Shown: positions 35,816-45,268, counted from the first letter of the stretch. The stretch is 64,000 bases of DNA from Polaribacter glomeratus (GCF_002954665.1 NZ_MSCM01000001.1:1500836-1564835), one strand, 5' to 3'. Made by a program: numbers and translations. The notes: generated by a model not told the origin, from the sequence alone.

Positions 35816-36187
35816 ATGAAAGAAAATAAAGAAAAAGAATCTTTGTGTGTTTTATGGGTAGATGACGATTTTATAATTGCCGAATCTGCACGTATGTTAG
35901 TGGCTTTGATGGGACATAAATGTACTCTTGTAATGAGTGGAAAAGAAGCTTTAGCACATCTTAATGAAAATAATTGTGATGTTGTATTTACAGATATTGG
36001 CATGGTAGAAATGGATGGATGGCAGTTAGCCGAAGCAATTAGAGCTAAGTTTGCAAAAAAAATAAAAATTGTTGCCGTAACCGGATGGGATATTGAAGAG
36101 AAAGTTAAAGAGCAAAACAACATTGACCTTATTCTACAAAAACCATTCACATTAGAGGAACTTAAAAAAACCTTTATGGCTTTGTAA
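35816..36187 (+). CDS. Single-domain response regulator
   Basis: This is a CheY-like receiver of 123 residues from ATG 35816. A GTG at 35798 in the same frame would add 6 residues and overlap the kinase stop, a possible translational coupling. The acidic pocket is WVDDD, the phospho-acceptor Asp is in VVFTDIGMVEMDGW, Thr is in AVTGWD and Lys in LQKPF. There is no output domain. It is very likely the partner of the upstream multi-PAS kinase, acting through protein contacts or a relay to another protein. Confidence 0.9.
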   Translation: MKENKEKESLCVLWVDDDFIIAESARMLVALMGHKCTLVMSGKEALAHLNENNCDVVFTDIGMVEMDGWQLAEAIRAKFAKKIKIVAVTGWDIEEKVKEQNNIDLILQKPFTLEELKKTFMAL

Positions 36188-36287
36188 TTTTCTAGTACTA
36201 AAAATGCTTATTCTAATATTTAAATTAAAGATTACAATTTTGCAGATAATAAACTACTATAAAGAATAAAAATCGTTTAATTAAAAA

Positions 36288-36845
36288 ATGAAAAAAATGA
36301 AATATACCTCAACAATATTAAAAACTGTACTGCTAGTTTTTATTTTTATTTCTTGCGAAAATAAGAATCCAAATATTATAAAATCAGGAGTAGACGAGTT
36401 AGAATCTCTGGAATTGGGTCATCCAATAGATAAAAATCAAATGAAGTACAATGATACTATTTATGTACCCATTTATTCTAATATTTATGTAACCAGAGTA
36501 AATCAAAAATGCCTTTTAGCCGCTACTTTGAGTATTAGAAATACGAGTTATTCTGATTCTCTATTTGTAACCAAAATTGATTATTTTAATACTGAAGGCG
36601 TTTTAGTAAAAAACTATCTACATAATTCTATTAGTTTACCACCAATGGCCAGTATAAACTATGTGATTGAAAAAGAGGATGATACAGGAGGATCCGGAGC
36701 AAACTTTATTGTTGAGTTAAGCGGTAAAAACAAACATGTTAAACCAATAATTCAAGCAATAATGATAGGAGAAAATGGCACAAATCAAGGGTTTGCTTTT
36801 TCTACTGATGGTTATTCAATAAAAAGATCAAAAGACATAGAGTAA
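36288..36845 (+). CDS. DUF3124-family lipoprotein
   Basis: This 185-residue protein has a lipoprotein signal with Cys at FISCEN (about residue 24). The mature chain carries the DUF3124 pattern: YVPIYSNIYV near 65-75, LAATLSIRNTSYSDSLFVTKIDYFNTEG near 83-110, LPPMASINYVIEKEDDTGGSGANFIVEL, and IIQAIMIG near the end. DUF3124 proteins are envelope proteins of unknown role. It follows the signalling island and precedes a shared terminator with leuB. Confidence 0.82.
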   Translation: MKKMKYTSTILKTVLLVFIFISCENKNPNIIKSGVDELESLELGHPIDKNQMKYNDTIYVPIYSNIYVTRVNQKCLLAATLSIRNTSYSDSLFVTKIDYFNTEGVLVKNYLHNSISLPPMASINYVIEKEDDTGGSGANFIVELSGKNKHVKPIIQAIMIGENGTNQGFAFSTDGYSIKRSKDIE

Positions 36846-36900
36846 AAGATCTAGCATAAAACGTACTCTTTTGATGCAGGACTTTTTTATGGTCTAAAAC

Positions 36901-36932
36901 AAAAAAAGCGCCCAAAATTAGAGCGCTTTTTA
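36901..36932. terminator. Bidirectional terminator between the lipoprotein gene and leuB
   Basis: AAAAAGCGC and GCGCTTTTT arms around a short AT-rich loop with A/T runs on both sides; serves both convergent transcripts. Confidence 0.8.
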
Positions 36933-36959
36933 AAATATATTCAATTTAGAAACTAAGTA

Positions 36960-38015
36960 TTATATATTTTCTGTAATCCAAGCTCCTACCTCTTTTGTGC
37001 CGTAAGCTTTTCCTCCATCTGCTAAATCTTCTGTAACAATTCCTTTGTTTAAAGCATTGTTTACCGCCTCTCTAATTGCTTTTCCTTCTTCTAGTAAACC
37101 AAAGTTTTCGAACATCATTGCTGCAGATAAAATTGTAGCCATAGGATTTGCAATATTTAAGCCAGTTGCTTGCGGATAAGAACCGTGAATTGGCTCGAAT
37201 AAACCAATATTAGAACCTAAAGATGCACTTGGCATTAATCCCATAGAACCAGAAATAACAGAAGCTTCATCAGTTAAAATATCGCCGAATAAATTTTCTG
37301 TAATTAATACGTCATAACTATTTGGCCATTGTACCAAACGCATCGCAACTGCATCTACAAACTCGTAAGAAACCGTAACTTCTGGATAATCCTTTTCCAT
37401 AGCCTGAACAGTTTCTCTCCATAAACGTGAAGTTTCTAAAACATTGGCTTTATCAACACAACACAATTTTTTAGAACGTGTCATTGCCAATTCAAACCCT
37501 TTTTTAGCCAAACGAATTACCTCTGCTCTTGTGTATACACAATTGTCAAAAGCAGTCTCTCCACCATCTCTTCTACCCTTTTCGCCAAAGTAAATTCCCC
37601 CCGTTAATTCACGTAAAAAAACCAAATCAGTTCCTTCTATTCTTTCTCTTTTTAAAGGCGATTTATCTAACAAAGAAGGAAACGTAAATGTTGGTCTTAC
37701 GTTTGCAAATAAGCCTAATTTTTTACGCATTTTTAACAATCCTTGCTCCGGACGAACTTTTGCTAACGGATCATTGTCATATCTTGGATGACCAATTGCA
37801 CCAAATAAAACAGCATCCGAAGTTGCACAAATTTCATGAGTTTCATCTGGATATGGTTCACCAACTGCATCAATTGCTGCTGCACCTGTTAAAGCGGGCC
37901 TCCAAGTTATTTCGTGGTTAAATTTTTTAGCTATTGCGTCGGATACTTTTACTGCTTGGTCTATAACTTCCGGACCAATTCCGTCTCCAGCTAATACTGC
38001 GATTTTTAATTTCAT
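36960..38015 (-). CDS. leuB: 3-isopropylmalate dehydrogenase
   Basis: This 351-residue enzyme oxidises 3-isopropylmalate in leucine synthesis. Motifs: LAGDGIGPEV near 7-16, the substrate region VFLRELTGGIYFGEKG near 130-145, the active-site Lys in CCVDKANVL near 185-193, metal-binding Asp residues in VTENLFGDILTDEAS, and the nucleotide-binding FEPIHGS. I start it at ATG 38015. A further ATG at 38057 is open, but its extra 14 residues would be encoded by an intergenic repeat. It is the last gene of the leuC-leuD-leuA/cimA-leuB cluster. Confidence 0.95.
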   Translation of the reverse strand: MKLKIAVLAGDGIGPEVIDQAVKVSDAIAKKFNHEITWRPALTGAAAIDAVGEPYPDETHEICATSDAVLFGAIGHPRYDNDPLAKVRPEQGLLKMRKKLGLFANVRPTFTFPSLLDKSPLKRERIEGTDLVFLRELTGGIYFGEKGRRDGGETAFDNCVYTRAEVIRLAKKGFELAMTRSKKLCCVDKANVLETSRLWRETVQAMEKDYPEVTVSYEFVDAVAMRLVQWPNSYDVLITENLFGDILTDEASVISGSMGLMPSASLGSNIGLFEPIHGSYPQATGLNIANPMATILSAAMMFENFGLLEEGKAIREAVNNALNKGIVTEDLADGGKAYGTKEVGAWITENI

Positions 38016-38129
38016 ATTTTTAAGCTTTTGGCTGTTTGCAATTGGCAATTGGCTCAATATACAGCTGATAATTTATTCGGTTCTGTTTTTTTTAGCTAAT
38101 AGCAAACTGCTAAGAGCAAATGGCATTTT
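38016..38129 (-). repeat. Degenerate intergenic repeat between leuB and leuA/cimA
   Basis: Contains GGCTGTTTGCAATTGGCAAT near 38030-38050 and AGCAAACTGCTAAGAGCAAA near 38101-38121. These are degenerate copies of the same AGCAAACTGC/GCAATTGGC words in both orientations. They resemble the AACTG-type words seen at 40281-40381 and 47880-48006. Confidence 0.5.
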
Positions 38130-39650
38130 TTAAATAATATTCAACATTTTCTCTGTGGCTTTAATTGCAGATACTGTTTGATCTGAATCTAAACCTCGTG
38201 TAATAAATTCGTGTTTTTCTCTTCTCCAAGTAATAATCGTTTCACACAAGGCATCCGAATTACTTCCTGGCGGAATTCTAACTGCATAATCAATCAACTT
38301 AGGAACTTCCTTTTTACTGTGTGTTTTGTACAACTTTTTTAAAGCATTCATAAAGGCATCAAATTGTCCGTCTCCTTGTGCATGCGCTTCATACAAAACG
38401 CCTTCCACTCTTAACTGCAAAGTAGTTGATGGTTTCATTCCTTTTGCATGCCCCAAAACATAATTTTCTACAATTACACGTTTTACAATTGTATCACTGT
38501 CTAAAACATCAGAAATTATGTAAGGTAAATCTTCTTGAGACACTACTTCTTTTTTGTCTCCTAACTCAATAATTCTTTGGGTAACTTTTTTAAGTTCTTC
38601 ATCATTTAAACTAATTCCTAAATCTTGTAAATTCTTTTGGATATTTGCTTTACCTGATGTTTTTCCTAATGCATATTTACGTTTTCTACCAAATCGTTCT
38701 GGCATTAAATCGTTAAAATATAAGTTGTGCTTGTTGTCTCCATCTGCATGAATTCCTGCCGTTTGTGTAAAAACATTAGCGCCAACAACTGGTTTATTCA
38801 CGGGAATTCTAAAGCCCGAAAATGTTTCTACAAGCTTACTAACTTTATTTAGCGCTTTTTCATTTACAGTAATTTTTACATCCTTTAAAAAGTCGTTAAT
38901 TACTGCAATAACACTTGCCATTGGTGCATTTCCTGCACGTTCTCCCATCCCATTTATGGTTAAATGCAATCCGTTTGCACCCGCTTTTACAGCTTCCATT
39001 ACGTTGGCAACGCCTAAATCATAATCATTATGACCATGAAAATCGATGTGAATAGTTGGATATTTTTGACGAACTTCAGTAATAAACTCAAAGGTTTCAT
39101 CCGGAGTTAAAATACCTAAAGTATCTGGTAATAAAACGCGTTCTATATTTTGAGTCGTTAAGAAATCTAAATATTCAAAAACGTAGGTTTTGGAATTACG
39201 CATTCCGTTAGACCAATCTTCTAAATACACATTTGTTTTAATAGTATGTTTCGCCGCTAACTCAATAGTAGCTTTGATATCTACAAAATGTTGTGTTGGT
39301 GTTTTTTTTAGCTGATGTGTTAAGTGATTTAAAGAACCTTTGGTTAATAAATTCTGAACTTTTGCGCCAGATTCGATCATCCATTCTATAGATTTTCCAC
39401 CATCAACAAAAGTTAACACCTCTATTTTATCTAAACAATTATTTTCTGATGCCCAAGAAGTAATTTTCTTTACAGCTTGTAATTCGCCATCAGAAACTCT
39501 GGCAGATGCAATTTCTAAACGGTCTACTTTTAATTCTTCTAAAAGTAATTTTGCGATTGTTAATTTCTCAGAAACCGAAAACGACACGCCTGATGTTTGT
39601 TCGCCATCACGCAGTGTCGTATCCATTATTTCAATCTTTCTAGTTGCCAT
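38130..39650 (-). CDS. 2-isopropylmalate/citramalate synthase family
   Basis: This is a 506-residue HMGL-like enzyme that condenses acetyl-CoA with a 2-oxoacid. The TIM-barrel domain begins DTTLRDGEQTSG, with LPDTLGILTP near 178 and the metal site HGHND near 208-212. GLHLTINGMGERAGNAPM follows, then the linker NKPVVGANVFTQTAGIHADG, and a C-terminal regulatory domain from about 370-500. Sequence style is closer to the CimA/LeuA2 branch than to classic LeuA, so 2-isopropylmalate or citramalate could be the product. Position in a leu operon favours leucine synthesis. Confidence 0.9.
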   Translation of the reverse strand: MATRKIEIMDTTLRDGEQTSGVSFSVSEKLTIAKLLLEELKVDRLEIASARVSDGELQAVKKITSWASENNCLDKIEVLTFVDGGKSIEWMIESGAKVQNLLTKGSLNHLTHQLKKTPTQHFVDIKATIELAAKHTIKTNVYLEDWSNGMRNSKTYVFEYLDFLTTQNIERVLLPDTLGILTPDETFEFITEVRQKYPTIHIDFHGHNDYDLGVANVMEAVKAGANGLHLTINGMGERAGNAPMASVIAVINDFLKDVKITVNEKALNKVSKLVETFSGFRIPVNKPVVGANVFTQTAGIHADGDNKHNLYFNDLMPERFGRKRKYALGKTSGKANIQKNLQDLGISLNDEELKKVTQRIIELGDKKEVVSQEDLPYIISDVLDSDTIVKRVIVENYVLGHAKGMKPSTTLQLRVEGVLYEAHAQGDGQFDAFMNALKKLYKTHSKKEVPKLIDYAVRIPPGSNSDALCETIITWRREKHEFITRGLDSDQTVSAIKATEKMLNII

Positions 39651-39673
39651 ACGTCAATCTTAAAAAATTATTT

Positions 39674-40273
39674 TTAGAAAGGTCTTGTTTTGGCAAAAGC
39701 AGTTATTTCGTTTTCGATGTTTTTTAAATAATCAATATCATCAAAACCGTTTAACATATTGTCTTTTTTGTAGGTATTTATTACAAAAGATTCAGATTCA
39801 CCTGTTGCCAGTAAAGTTACTTTCTGATTTGGTAAATCAACGTTAATCTCTGTTTTTGGATCTGCCATAATTGCAGCAAATAACGTATCTGCAAATTTAG
39901 CCGAAACCTGAACCGGTAAAACCCCCACATTTAAACAGTTATTTTTAAAAATATCTGCAAATGCTGATGAAATTACACAACGCAATCCAAAATCGTACAC
40001 AGACCAAGCTGCGTGTTCTCTTGACGAACCAGAACCAAAGTTTCTACCTCCTACTAAAATTTTAGAACCTGCATAAATTTCTTTGTTTAAAGGAAAATCT
40101 GCTTTTGGTGTTCCGTCTGAATTGTATCTCCAATCGCGAAAAAAGTTTACATCAAAATCTACACGCTCTGTTGCTTTTAAAAAACGAGCAGGAATTATTT
40201 GATCTGTATCTACATTTTCTGTTGGTAATGGATATGCTGTACTTGTTAATATGTTGAATTTATCGTAAGCCAT
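39674..40273 (-). CDS. leuD: 3-isopropylmalate dehydratase, small subunit
   Basis: This 199-residue subunit is the swivel domain that completes the isomerase with LeuC. It shows LPTENVDTDQIIPARFLKA near 17-35, the conserved GGRNFGSGSSREHAAWSVYD near 75-95, and FADIFKNNCLNVGVLPV. It sits between leuC and leuA/cimA as in many Bacteroidota. The gap of 108 bases to leuC holds a repeat. Length is as expected. Confidence 0.96.
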   Translation of the reverse strand: MAYDKFNILTSTAYPLPTENVDTDQIIPARFLKATERVDFDVNFFRDWRYNSDGTPKADFPLNKEIYAGSKILVGGRNFGSGSSREHAAWSVYDFGLRCVISSAFADIFKNNCLNVGVLPVQVSAKFADTLFAAIMADPKTEINVDLPNQKVTLLATGESESFVINTYKKDNMLNGFDDIDYLKNIENEITAFAKTRPF

Positions 40274-40280
40274 GTTTTTA

Positions 40281-40381
40281 AGTATTCAGTCTGCCAGTAT
40301 TCAGTAGGCAGTCATTTTTAGTTATTTTAATATTTTATGGTAAGCAACATCATTTGACTGAAAACTGCCTACTGTAAACTG
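40281..40381 (-). repeat. Degenerate AACTG/CAGT repeat with inverted arms between leuD and leuC
   Basis: CAGTAGGCAG (40302-40311) pairs with CTGCCTACTG (40365-40374). Around them are CAGT-TATTC and GAAAACTG / GTAAACTGC words of a tandem type. The repeat runs to the leuC stop codon. Confidence 0.6.
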
Positions 40382-41782
40382 CTAACTAGTCATTAGCGTT
40401 CTAGGATCTGTAACAACTCCTTGCACTGCGGATGCTGCAGCAACTAAAGGTGATGCTAATAGGGTTCTAGATCCGGGGCCTTGTCTTCCTTCAAAATTTC
40501 TGTTTGATGTTGAGACCGATAATTTTCCTGATGGAACTTTATCATCATTCATAGCCAAACAAGCCGAGCAACCTGGTTCTCTTAAAACAAAACCTGCTTC
40601 TGTAATAACTTTATCTAACCCTTCTGCTTTTATTTGATCTACTACTTTATGAGAACCCGGTACTAACCAAGCTGTTACATTCGGCGCTTTTTGTCTTCCT
40701 TTTACAATAGAACAAAACCCTCTAAAATCTTCAATTCGTCCGTTTGTACAAGAACCTAAAAACACAAAATCAATTTCTTTACCAATCATAGAATCACCCT
40801 CGTTAAAAGCCATATATCCTAATGATTTTCTGTAAGTTTCTACGCCACCTTCTAAACTTTCGGCAGTTGGAATCGATTTTGTTACGCCCATTCCCATTCC
40901 TGGGTTTGTACCGTAGGTAATCATTGGCTCAATATCTGATGCTTCATAATTATATTCAACATCAAATTCTGCACCTTCATCAGTATGCAACGTTTCCCAA
41001 TATTTCATGGCTTTGTCCCAATCGGCTCCTTTCGGAGTTTGAGCACGCCCTTTTAAATATTCGTATGTTTTGGCATCCGGAGCAATCATACCTCCACGTG
41101 CACCCATCTCAATAGATAAATTACACACAGTCATTCTGCCTTCCATAGACATGTCTTTAAAAACACCTCCTGCATATTCAACAAAATAACCCGTTGCGCC
41201 CGAAGTTGTTTGCTTAGAAATAATATACAAAGCCACATCTTTTGGAGTTACTCCCAAACCTAATTTACCGTTTACGTTGATACGCATTTTTAAAGGTTTT
41301 GGTTGCATAATACATTGTGTAGACAAAACCATTTCTACTTCTGATGTACCAATACCAAAGGCAATAGCACCAAAAGCACCATGTGTTGATGTGTGAGAAT
41401 CTCCACAAACAATTGTTGCACCAGGTAAGGTAATTCCGTTTTCTGGACCAACAACATGCACAATTCCGTTGTTTTTATCACCTAAACCCCAATGTGAAAT
41501 TCCGTGTTTAGCCGCATTTCTTTCTAACGCATCTAACTGATTTGCAGACAAAGGATCTGCGACAGGTAAATGTTGATTTATAGTTGGTGTATTGTGGTCT
41601 GCCGTTGCAAATGTACGCGCAGGATATACAACACTGTTTCCTCTACTTTCTAATCCTAAAAACGCTACAGGACTTGTAACTTCGTGGATAAAATGACGGT
41701 CAATAAAAAACACATCTGGTCCGTCTTTAACGTGACGAACAACGTGTGAATCCCATACTTTGTCAAATAATGTTTTTGCCAT
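40382..41782 (-). CDS. leuC: 3-isopropylmalate dehydratase, large subunit
   Basis: This 466-residue aconitase-fold subunit carries the 4Fe-4S cluster. The Cys ligands are in [15 protein letters not shown] (near 345) and [13 protein letters not shown] (near 405-417). Other motifs: [40 protein letters not shown] and [19 protein letters not shown]. Length matches bacterial LeuC. It is the first leucine gene in the cluster; a TATTTTTG box on the minus strand at 41828-41821 is a possible -7 element about 40 bases upstream. I saw no leucine-rich leader peptide. Confidence 0.97.
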   Translation of the reverse strand: MAKTLFDKVWDSHVVRHVKDGPDVFFIDRHFIHEVTSPVAFLGLESRGNSVVYPARTFATADHNTPTINQHLPVADPLSANQLDALERNAAKHGISHWGLGDKNNGIVHVVGPENGITLPGATIVCGDSHTSTHGAFGAIAFGIGTSEVEMVLSTQCIMQPKPLKMRINVNGKLGLGVTPKDVALYIISKQTTSGATGYFVEYAGGVFKDMSMEGRMTVCNLSIEMGARGGMIAPDAKTYEYLKGRAQTPKGADWDKAMKYWETLHTDEGAEFDVEYNYEASDIEPMITYGTNPGMGMGVTKSIPTAESLEGGVETYRKSLGYMAFNEGDSMIGKEIDFVFLGSCTNGRIEDFRGFCSIVKGRQKAPNVTAWLVPGSHKVVDQIKAEGLDKVITEAGFVLREPGCSACLAMNDDKVPSGKLSVSTSNRNFEGRQGPGSRTLLASPLVAAASAVQGVVTDPRTLMTS

Positions 41783-42013
41783 TTTTTGTAACTTTTATGA
41801 TGCTATTAATAATCAATTACCAAAAATACAATTTTATTGTGTTTTACTGATATTGAAACGTTTAACCACATTATACCCAACTGTTAAAAAGGCTTTTACA
41901 TAGCTGTATAACAAGTCATTAACCCAATTTAAAATACGATGTCTACTTATTTTATAGAATATTTATTTTTTTTAAAAATAAAAGTATGTCAAACTTAAGT
42001 GGACTCAACTATT
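41783..42013. other. Intergenic region upstream of leuC
   Basis: Holds the possible leuC promoter box and otherwise AT-rich sequence. Short open frames on the minus strand have no Leu run, so classic attenuation is not supported. Confidence 0.4.
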
Positions 42014-42064
42014 TAAATAAAAAAAACTCAGCAAGACTTTGAAACGATTCATTGTCTTGCTGAG
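42014..42064 (-). terminator. Strong terminator after the pfkB-type gene
   Basis: Perfect 11-base arms CTCAGCAAGAC (42027-42037) and GTCTTGCTGAG (42054-42064); on the minus strand the stem is followed by a run of T. It terminates the sugar kinase gene. Confidence 0.85.
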
Positions 42065-42156
42065 CTTGTCAAAAAAATTTTAAATTCTTTTATTACTAAT
42101 TATTGATTGCTAGTCTTACTTTGAGAAGCAGTTAAACTTTATTCTATAAAAACAAT

Positions 42157-43086
42157 TTACACCAATTTCAAAATTTGATCAATAGCTACTTTGTGTGCTA
42201 AATCGGAACCTTCACTTAAAGTTGCAGAAACACCACAAGCAACACCCCAACGTAACATGTTTTTTGGACTTTCATTTTTTACAATCGCATAAATTAAACC
42301 TGCAACCATACTATCTCCTGCCCCAATAGTACTTTTTACTAAAATCTCTGGAGCAGCCACATACTCAATTCCGTTTTTATGCGCCATAAAAGCACCGTCT
42401 TTTCCTAAAGAAACCACCACATATTTTGCAATATTTGAAGTTACCAATTGCATCGCAAATGCTTCTCGTTCTTCTTTAGTTAACGATTCTTTACCTGCTA
42501 AACGTGCCAATTCTTTTTGATTAGGTTTTATCAGATATAACTCATTTTTTAAAACTTCACTAAAAACAGGGCCCGAAGTATCCACAATAACTTTTACTCC
42601 TTTTGCGGTTAAGTTTTTAATGATTTTAGAATAATAATCAGTTGGTAATCCTTTTGGCAAACTACCACTTATAACAAAGATATCATTGTCGGCTACTTGC
42701 TCATTTATCAACCTTTCGACATTTTTCATTTCGGACTCAGAAAATGATTCTGTTGGCATACCGAATCTGAACTGTAAATTGGTTTTTGTATCAAAAACCG
42801 CAAAGTTTTCTCTTGTCCAGATAGAAATTGGTGTCGAAAAAACAGCTACGTGTTCTTCTTGTAATAATTCTATTAAATGCTCTCCTGTTTTTCCTCCGTA
42901 AGGAAATAAACAATGGCTTTCTATAGCTAATCTGTGTAAAACTCTGGAAATATTAATTCCGCCGCCTCCTGGATGATACGTGATATCTAAACAGTCTAAT
43001 TTATCAAAAGGTGTCATTTCTGCCACTTTTGCACTTTTGTCTAAAGCGGGGTTTATGGTTAAGGTAACTACTTTCATATTTTTCAA
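42157..43086 (-). CDS. 1-phosphofructokinase-family sugar kinase (PfkB)
   Basis: This 309-residue ribokinase-fold protein phosphorylates a sugar phosphate. It has TINPALDKSAKV near 10-20, the N-terminal substrate motif HPGGGGINISRVL near 40-52, GSLPKGLP near 145, and the C-terminal ATP and catalytic signature STIGAGDSMVAGLIYA with Asp near 255. Closest to 1-phosphofructokinase or 6-phosphofructokinase 2 style enzymes; the exact substrate (fructose-1-P, fructose-6-P, tagatose-6-P) is not decidable here. A second ATG three codons in could be the start. No PTS genes nearby. Confidence 0.88.
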   Translation of the reverse strand: MKNMKVVTLTINPALDKSAKVAEMTPFDKLDCLDITYHPGGGGINISRVLHRLAIESHCLFPYGGKTGEHLIELLQEEHVAVFSTPISIWTRENFAVFDTKTNLQFRFGMPTESFSESEMKNVERLINEQVADNDIFVISGSLPKGLPTDYYSKIIKNLTAKGVKVIVDTSGPVFSEVLKNELYLIKPNQKELARLAGKESLTKEEREAFAMQLVTSNIAKYVVVSLGKDGAFMAHKNGIEYVAAPEILVKSTIGAGDSMVAGLIYAIVKNESPKNMLRWGVACGVSATLSEGSDLAHKVAIDQILKLV

Positions 43087-43221
43087 TTTTCTATTGTAAA
43101 GATACGATTTTTTGAAAAATTATTAATTGTTTTAGGGATGAAAAAGGTTGTTTTAGGCCTAAAAAGAGTAGTTTCTCAGCAAACTTAAATCAACTGAATT
43201 ACAGATAATTACAAAAGGTGA

Positions 43222-43241
43222 AGTTGCATTCTGATGCAACT
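43222..43241. repeat. Perfect 8-base inverted repeat with 4-base loop
   Basis: AGTTGCAT, loop TCTG, ATGCAACT. No T-run follows, so it is not a standard terminator. Confidence 0.6.
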
Positions 43242-43482
43242 CTTATCGCGTCTTGATCAACTACTTAATTGCCTCTTCATAGAACACCGATTGCATAATT
43301 TTGCAATAAAAGTATTTTTCCTTTTGACATTTTAGAGTATTCCTAAAATCGTGATTTAATTTTTTCATAATTAAACGAACACTAAATGATGCTTTAAATA
43401 TAAAAAAGGTTCGTTGGTTTGAGTATCTGATAAAGTGAAATTATCATAAAATATTCTAACAAGATCTATTATTTTACCAAAG

Positions 43483-43513
43483 CTTGCTAAATTATTCATT
43501 AATTTAGCAAGCG
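43483..43513. repeat. Perfect 13-base inverted repeat with 5-base loop
   Basis: GCTTGCTAAATTA, loop TTCAT, TAATTTAGCAAGC. No T-run follows on the plus strand. It lies about 100 bases before the next gene, where it could act as an operator or an RNA hairpin. Confidence 0.7.
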
Positions 43514-43610
43514 AACTCACAAACCTAAATTAAATAATCTCAGTTCATAAAATCAAAATTCAAGGTTTTATGGTACGCACAACCACCCAATTTATAACGT
43601 ATATCATTAA

Positions 43611-44339
43611 ATGACCAGAGAAAAAGTTTTAGAAGAAATAATTGAAGGATATCGCAAAACTGTTTCTCAAAGATATCAATATCAGCAAATAAAGAACACG
43701 TATGGTCTTCCTGAAACTATTAATGAAGAAACTGTAAACCAACTTCGGGAATATTTTTTGACATACATGTATCCAACGCCTGATAAAAGAGCAGAATTAA
43801 ATAAGGCCTTTGACAGTTTAGACGATTATATAAAACATCCGCAAAAATTATTGCGAATCTTACTCGAAGCTGCTAAAATTATCTTTAAATATGGAAGACA
43901 TCTCCCTAAAATATTGAGCGCAGGATTAGACGCAATGAAAACCTTTAAGGCTGCAACAAATTTTGAGAATACCATGGTAGATGAAGCCATCAAAAATAAA
44001 ATAGAAGCTCCGTATGATTCTGTAAAGGTTGATGCATTATTAAAATTATTATCTCGTGAAGAAATTGAAAGGTTTATAGAAAGCTCGCAAACCTTATTTG
44101 AAATTTTACATGATAAAAATCTCATTAAAAAAATTAAAGAAGTAATTCAGTTTCTTATCACTGCGATGCAAAAGAATCCAAATACCTATTCGAAAAGTCA
44201 AATTAAAGGACTGGAAGTAGGACTTGAAATGATTACTGAAGGCGACTTGCTTTTTAATCGATTATCCGAAGAAGATCAGCACAAATTTGTGAAATTAATT
44301 ACAGCTATTGAGAGAGATACCTTAAATCATATTTTTTAA
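43611..44339 (+). CDS. Conserved helical protein of unknown function, 242 aa
   Basis: This is a soluble, almost entirely alpha-helical protein with no signal peptide or clear TM. Conserved-looking stretches include YQYQQIKNTYGLPETI near 22-37, YMYPTPDKRAELNKAFDSLDDYI and GLEVGLEMITEGDLLF. I recognise it only as a flavobacterial protein of unknown family; no catalytic motif is visible. It follows the hairpin-rich spacer. Confidence 0.65.
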   Translation: MTREKVLEEIIEGYRKTVSQRYQYQQIKNTYGLPETINEETVNQLREYFLTYMYPTPDKRAELNKAFDSLDDYIKHPQKLLRILLEAAKIIFKYGRHLPKILSAGLDAMKTFKAATNFENTMVDEAIKNKIEAPYDSVKVDALLKLLSREEIERFIESSQTLFEILHDKNLIKKIKEVIQFLITAMQKNPNTYSKSQIKGLEVGLEMITEGDLLFNRLSEEDQHKFVKLITAIERDTLNHIF

Positions 44340-44483
44340 AAACCGAGCCTCATAAAGAATTCAGTTATAGGTATTCGAGATTTCTCTTTCGCTTAAAAAA
44401 GCTCATTTCTAAATGAAATCCATCCTTTTTATTTTAATTTTCTTTGATTCAAACAACATTATTTAAAACAGTTAAAGATGTGG

Positions 44484-45167
44484 TTAATAAATATGAAGTT
44501 CGTATAAAGTAGTTACAATTACACCTTTGTTCTCTTTTAAATTAATAGCCAATAATTGCTTTTCTTCTTTTACTTTTAAATTAAATGGTGATTCAAGTAA
44601 ATTAACGCCGCTTTGTTTTTTAAGCCGAATTCCTTGTCCTGAAATAATGTCTTTATTAGGAGTGAAGTTTCCAATAGGCAAGTGTTCGGTAACGATTACA
44701 TATTTAAAGTTTTCTAGCTTTTTTACGATAGTTTTAATTTCAGCATTTGATATATGTTGCAATACTTGTCTTACCAAAGCACAATCGCCATCAGGCAAAT
44801 TATCTTTTGAAATGTCTAAACAATGAAACTCTAAATTTTCTGCTTTAAAATTTTCTTTGTTGTGTTTGATAAGATCTGCAACAATATCAACTGCAATAAA
44901 TTTCTTGGAAAATTGCACCAATTCTTTGCCTACATTAAAATCGCCGCAACCTAAATCACAAACTGTAATCTTACTTTTAAAAGAGCTTAAAAATGTTTTT
45001 AAAACAGCAATGTATGGATTTATTATTCCTGGTTGGTGAGATCCAGCTCCTGAATAAAAATTAGAAGTGTCATCGCCCCAAAGTTTCATTTCATAGACTT
45101 GTTCCATGGCTTTTTTAGTAGGCCAAGGTTTCTTTATTTTTTTTACTTGATTTTTATTATCATTCAT
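44484..45167 (-). CDS. Class I SAM-dependent methyltransferase
   Basis: This is a 227-residue protein. The SAM-binding motif I is VCDLGCGDFNVGKEL near 70-84, motif II is FIAVDIVADLIKHN near 90-105, motif III LEFHCLDISKD and motif IV CALVRQVLQHIS follow, and post-motif EHLPIGNF lies near 160. The C-terminal substrate part is short. No signal peptide, so cytoplasmic. Substrate unknown. It is transcribed toward the 242-residue gene. Confidence 0.88.
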   Translation of the reverse strand: MNDNKNQVKKIKKPWPTKKAMEQVYEMKLWGDDTSNFYSGAGSHQPGIINPYIAVLKTFLSSFKSKITVCDLGCGDFNVGKELVQFSKKFIAVDIVADLIKHNKENFKAENLEFHCLDISKDNLPDGDCALVRQVLQHISNAEIKTIVKKLENFKYVIVTEHLPIGNFTPNKDIISGQGIRLKKQSGVNLLESPFNLKVKEEKQLLAINLKENKGVIVTTLYELHIY

Positions 45168-45268
45168 AAAACCATACTACATTATTTTAAATAGTGAATA
45201 CACAAAACTAAAGCATTTTCAAATTTAACCCAAAATCACATTTTGTAATTGAAATAATTGCACTATTT

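Larger units (their letters stand above)
43087..43610. other. Intergenic region with two perfect hairpins
   Basis: No coding frame seen in about 520 bases. It contains two perfect inverted repeats (listed separately) and otherwise AT-rich sequence. It separates divergent genes, so promoters for both should be here, but I could not find a convincing TTTG/TAnnTTTG pair. Confidence 0.45.

Noticed and set aside
38016..38057. Longer leuB start
   Set aside because: The extra 14 codons are repeat sequence and are not part of the enzyme fold.
41783..42000. Leucine attenuator leader peptide
   Set aside because: No short frame with a Leu run and no paired alternative hairpins before leuC.
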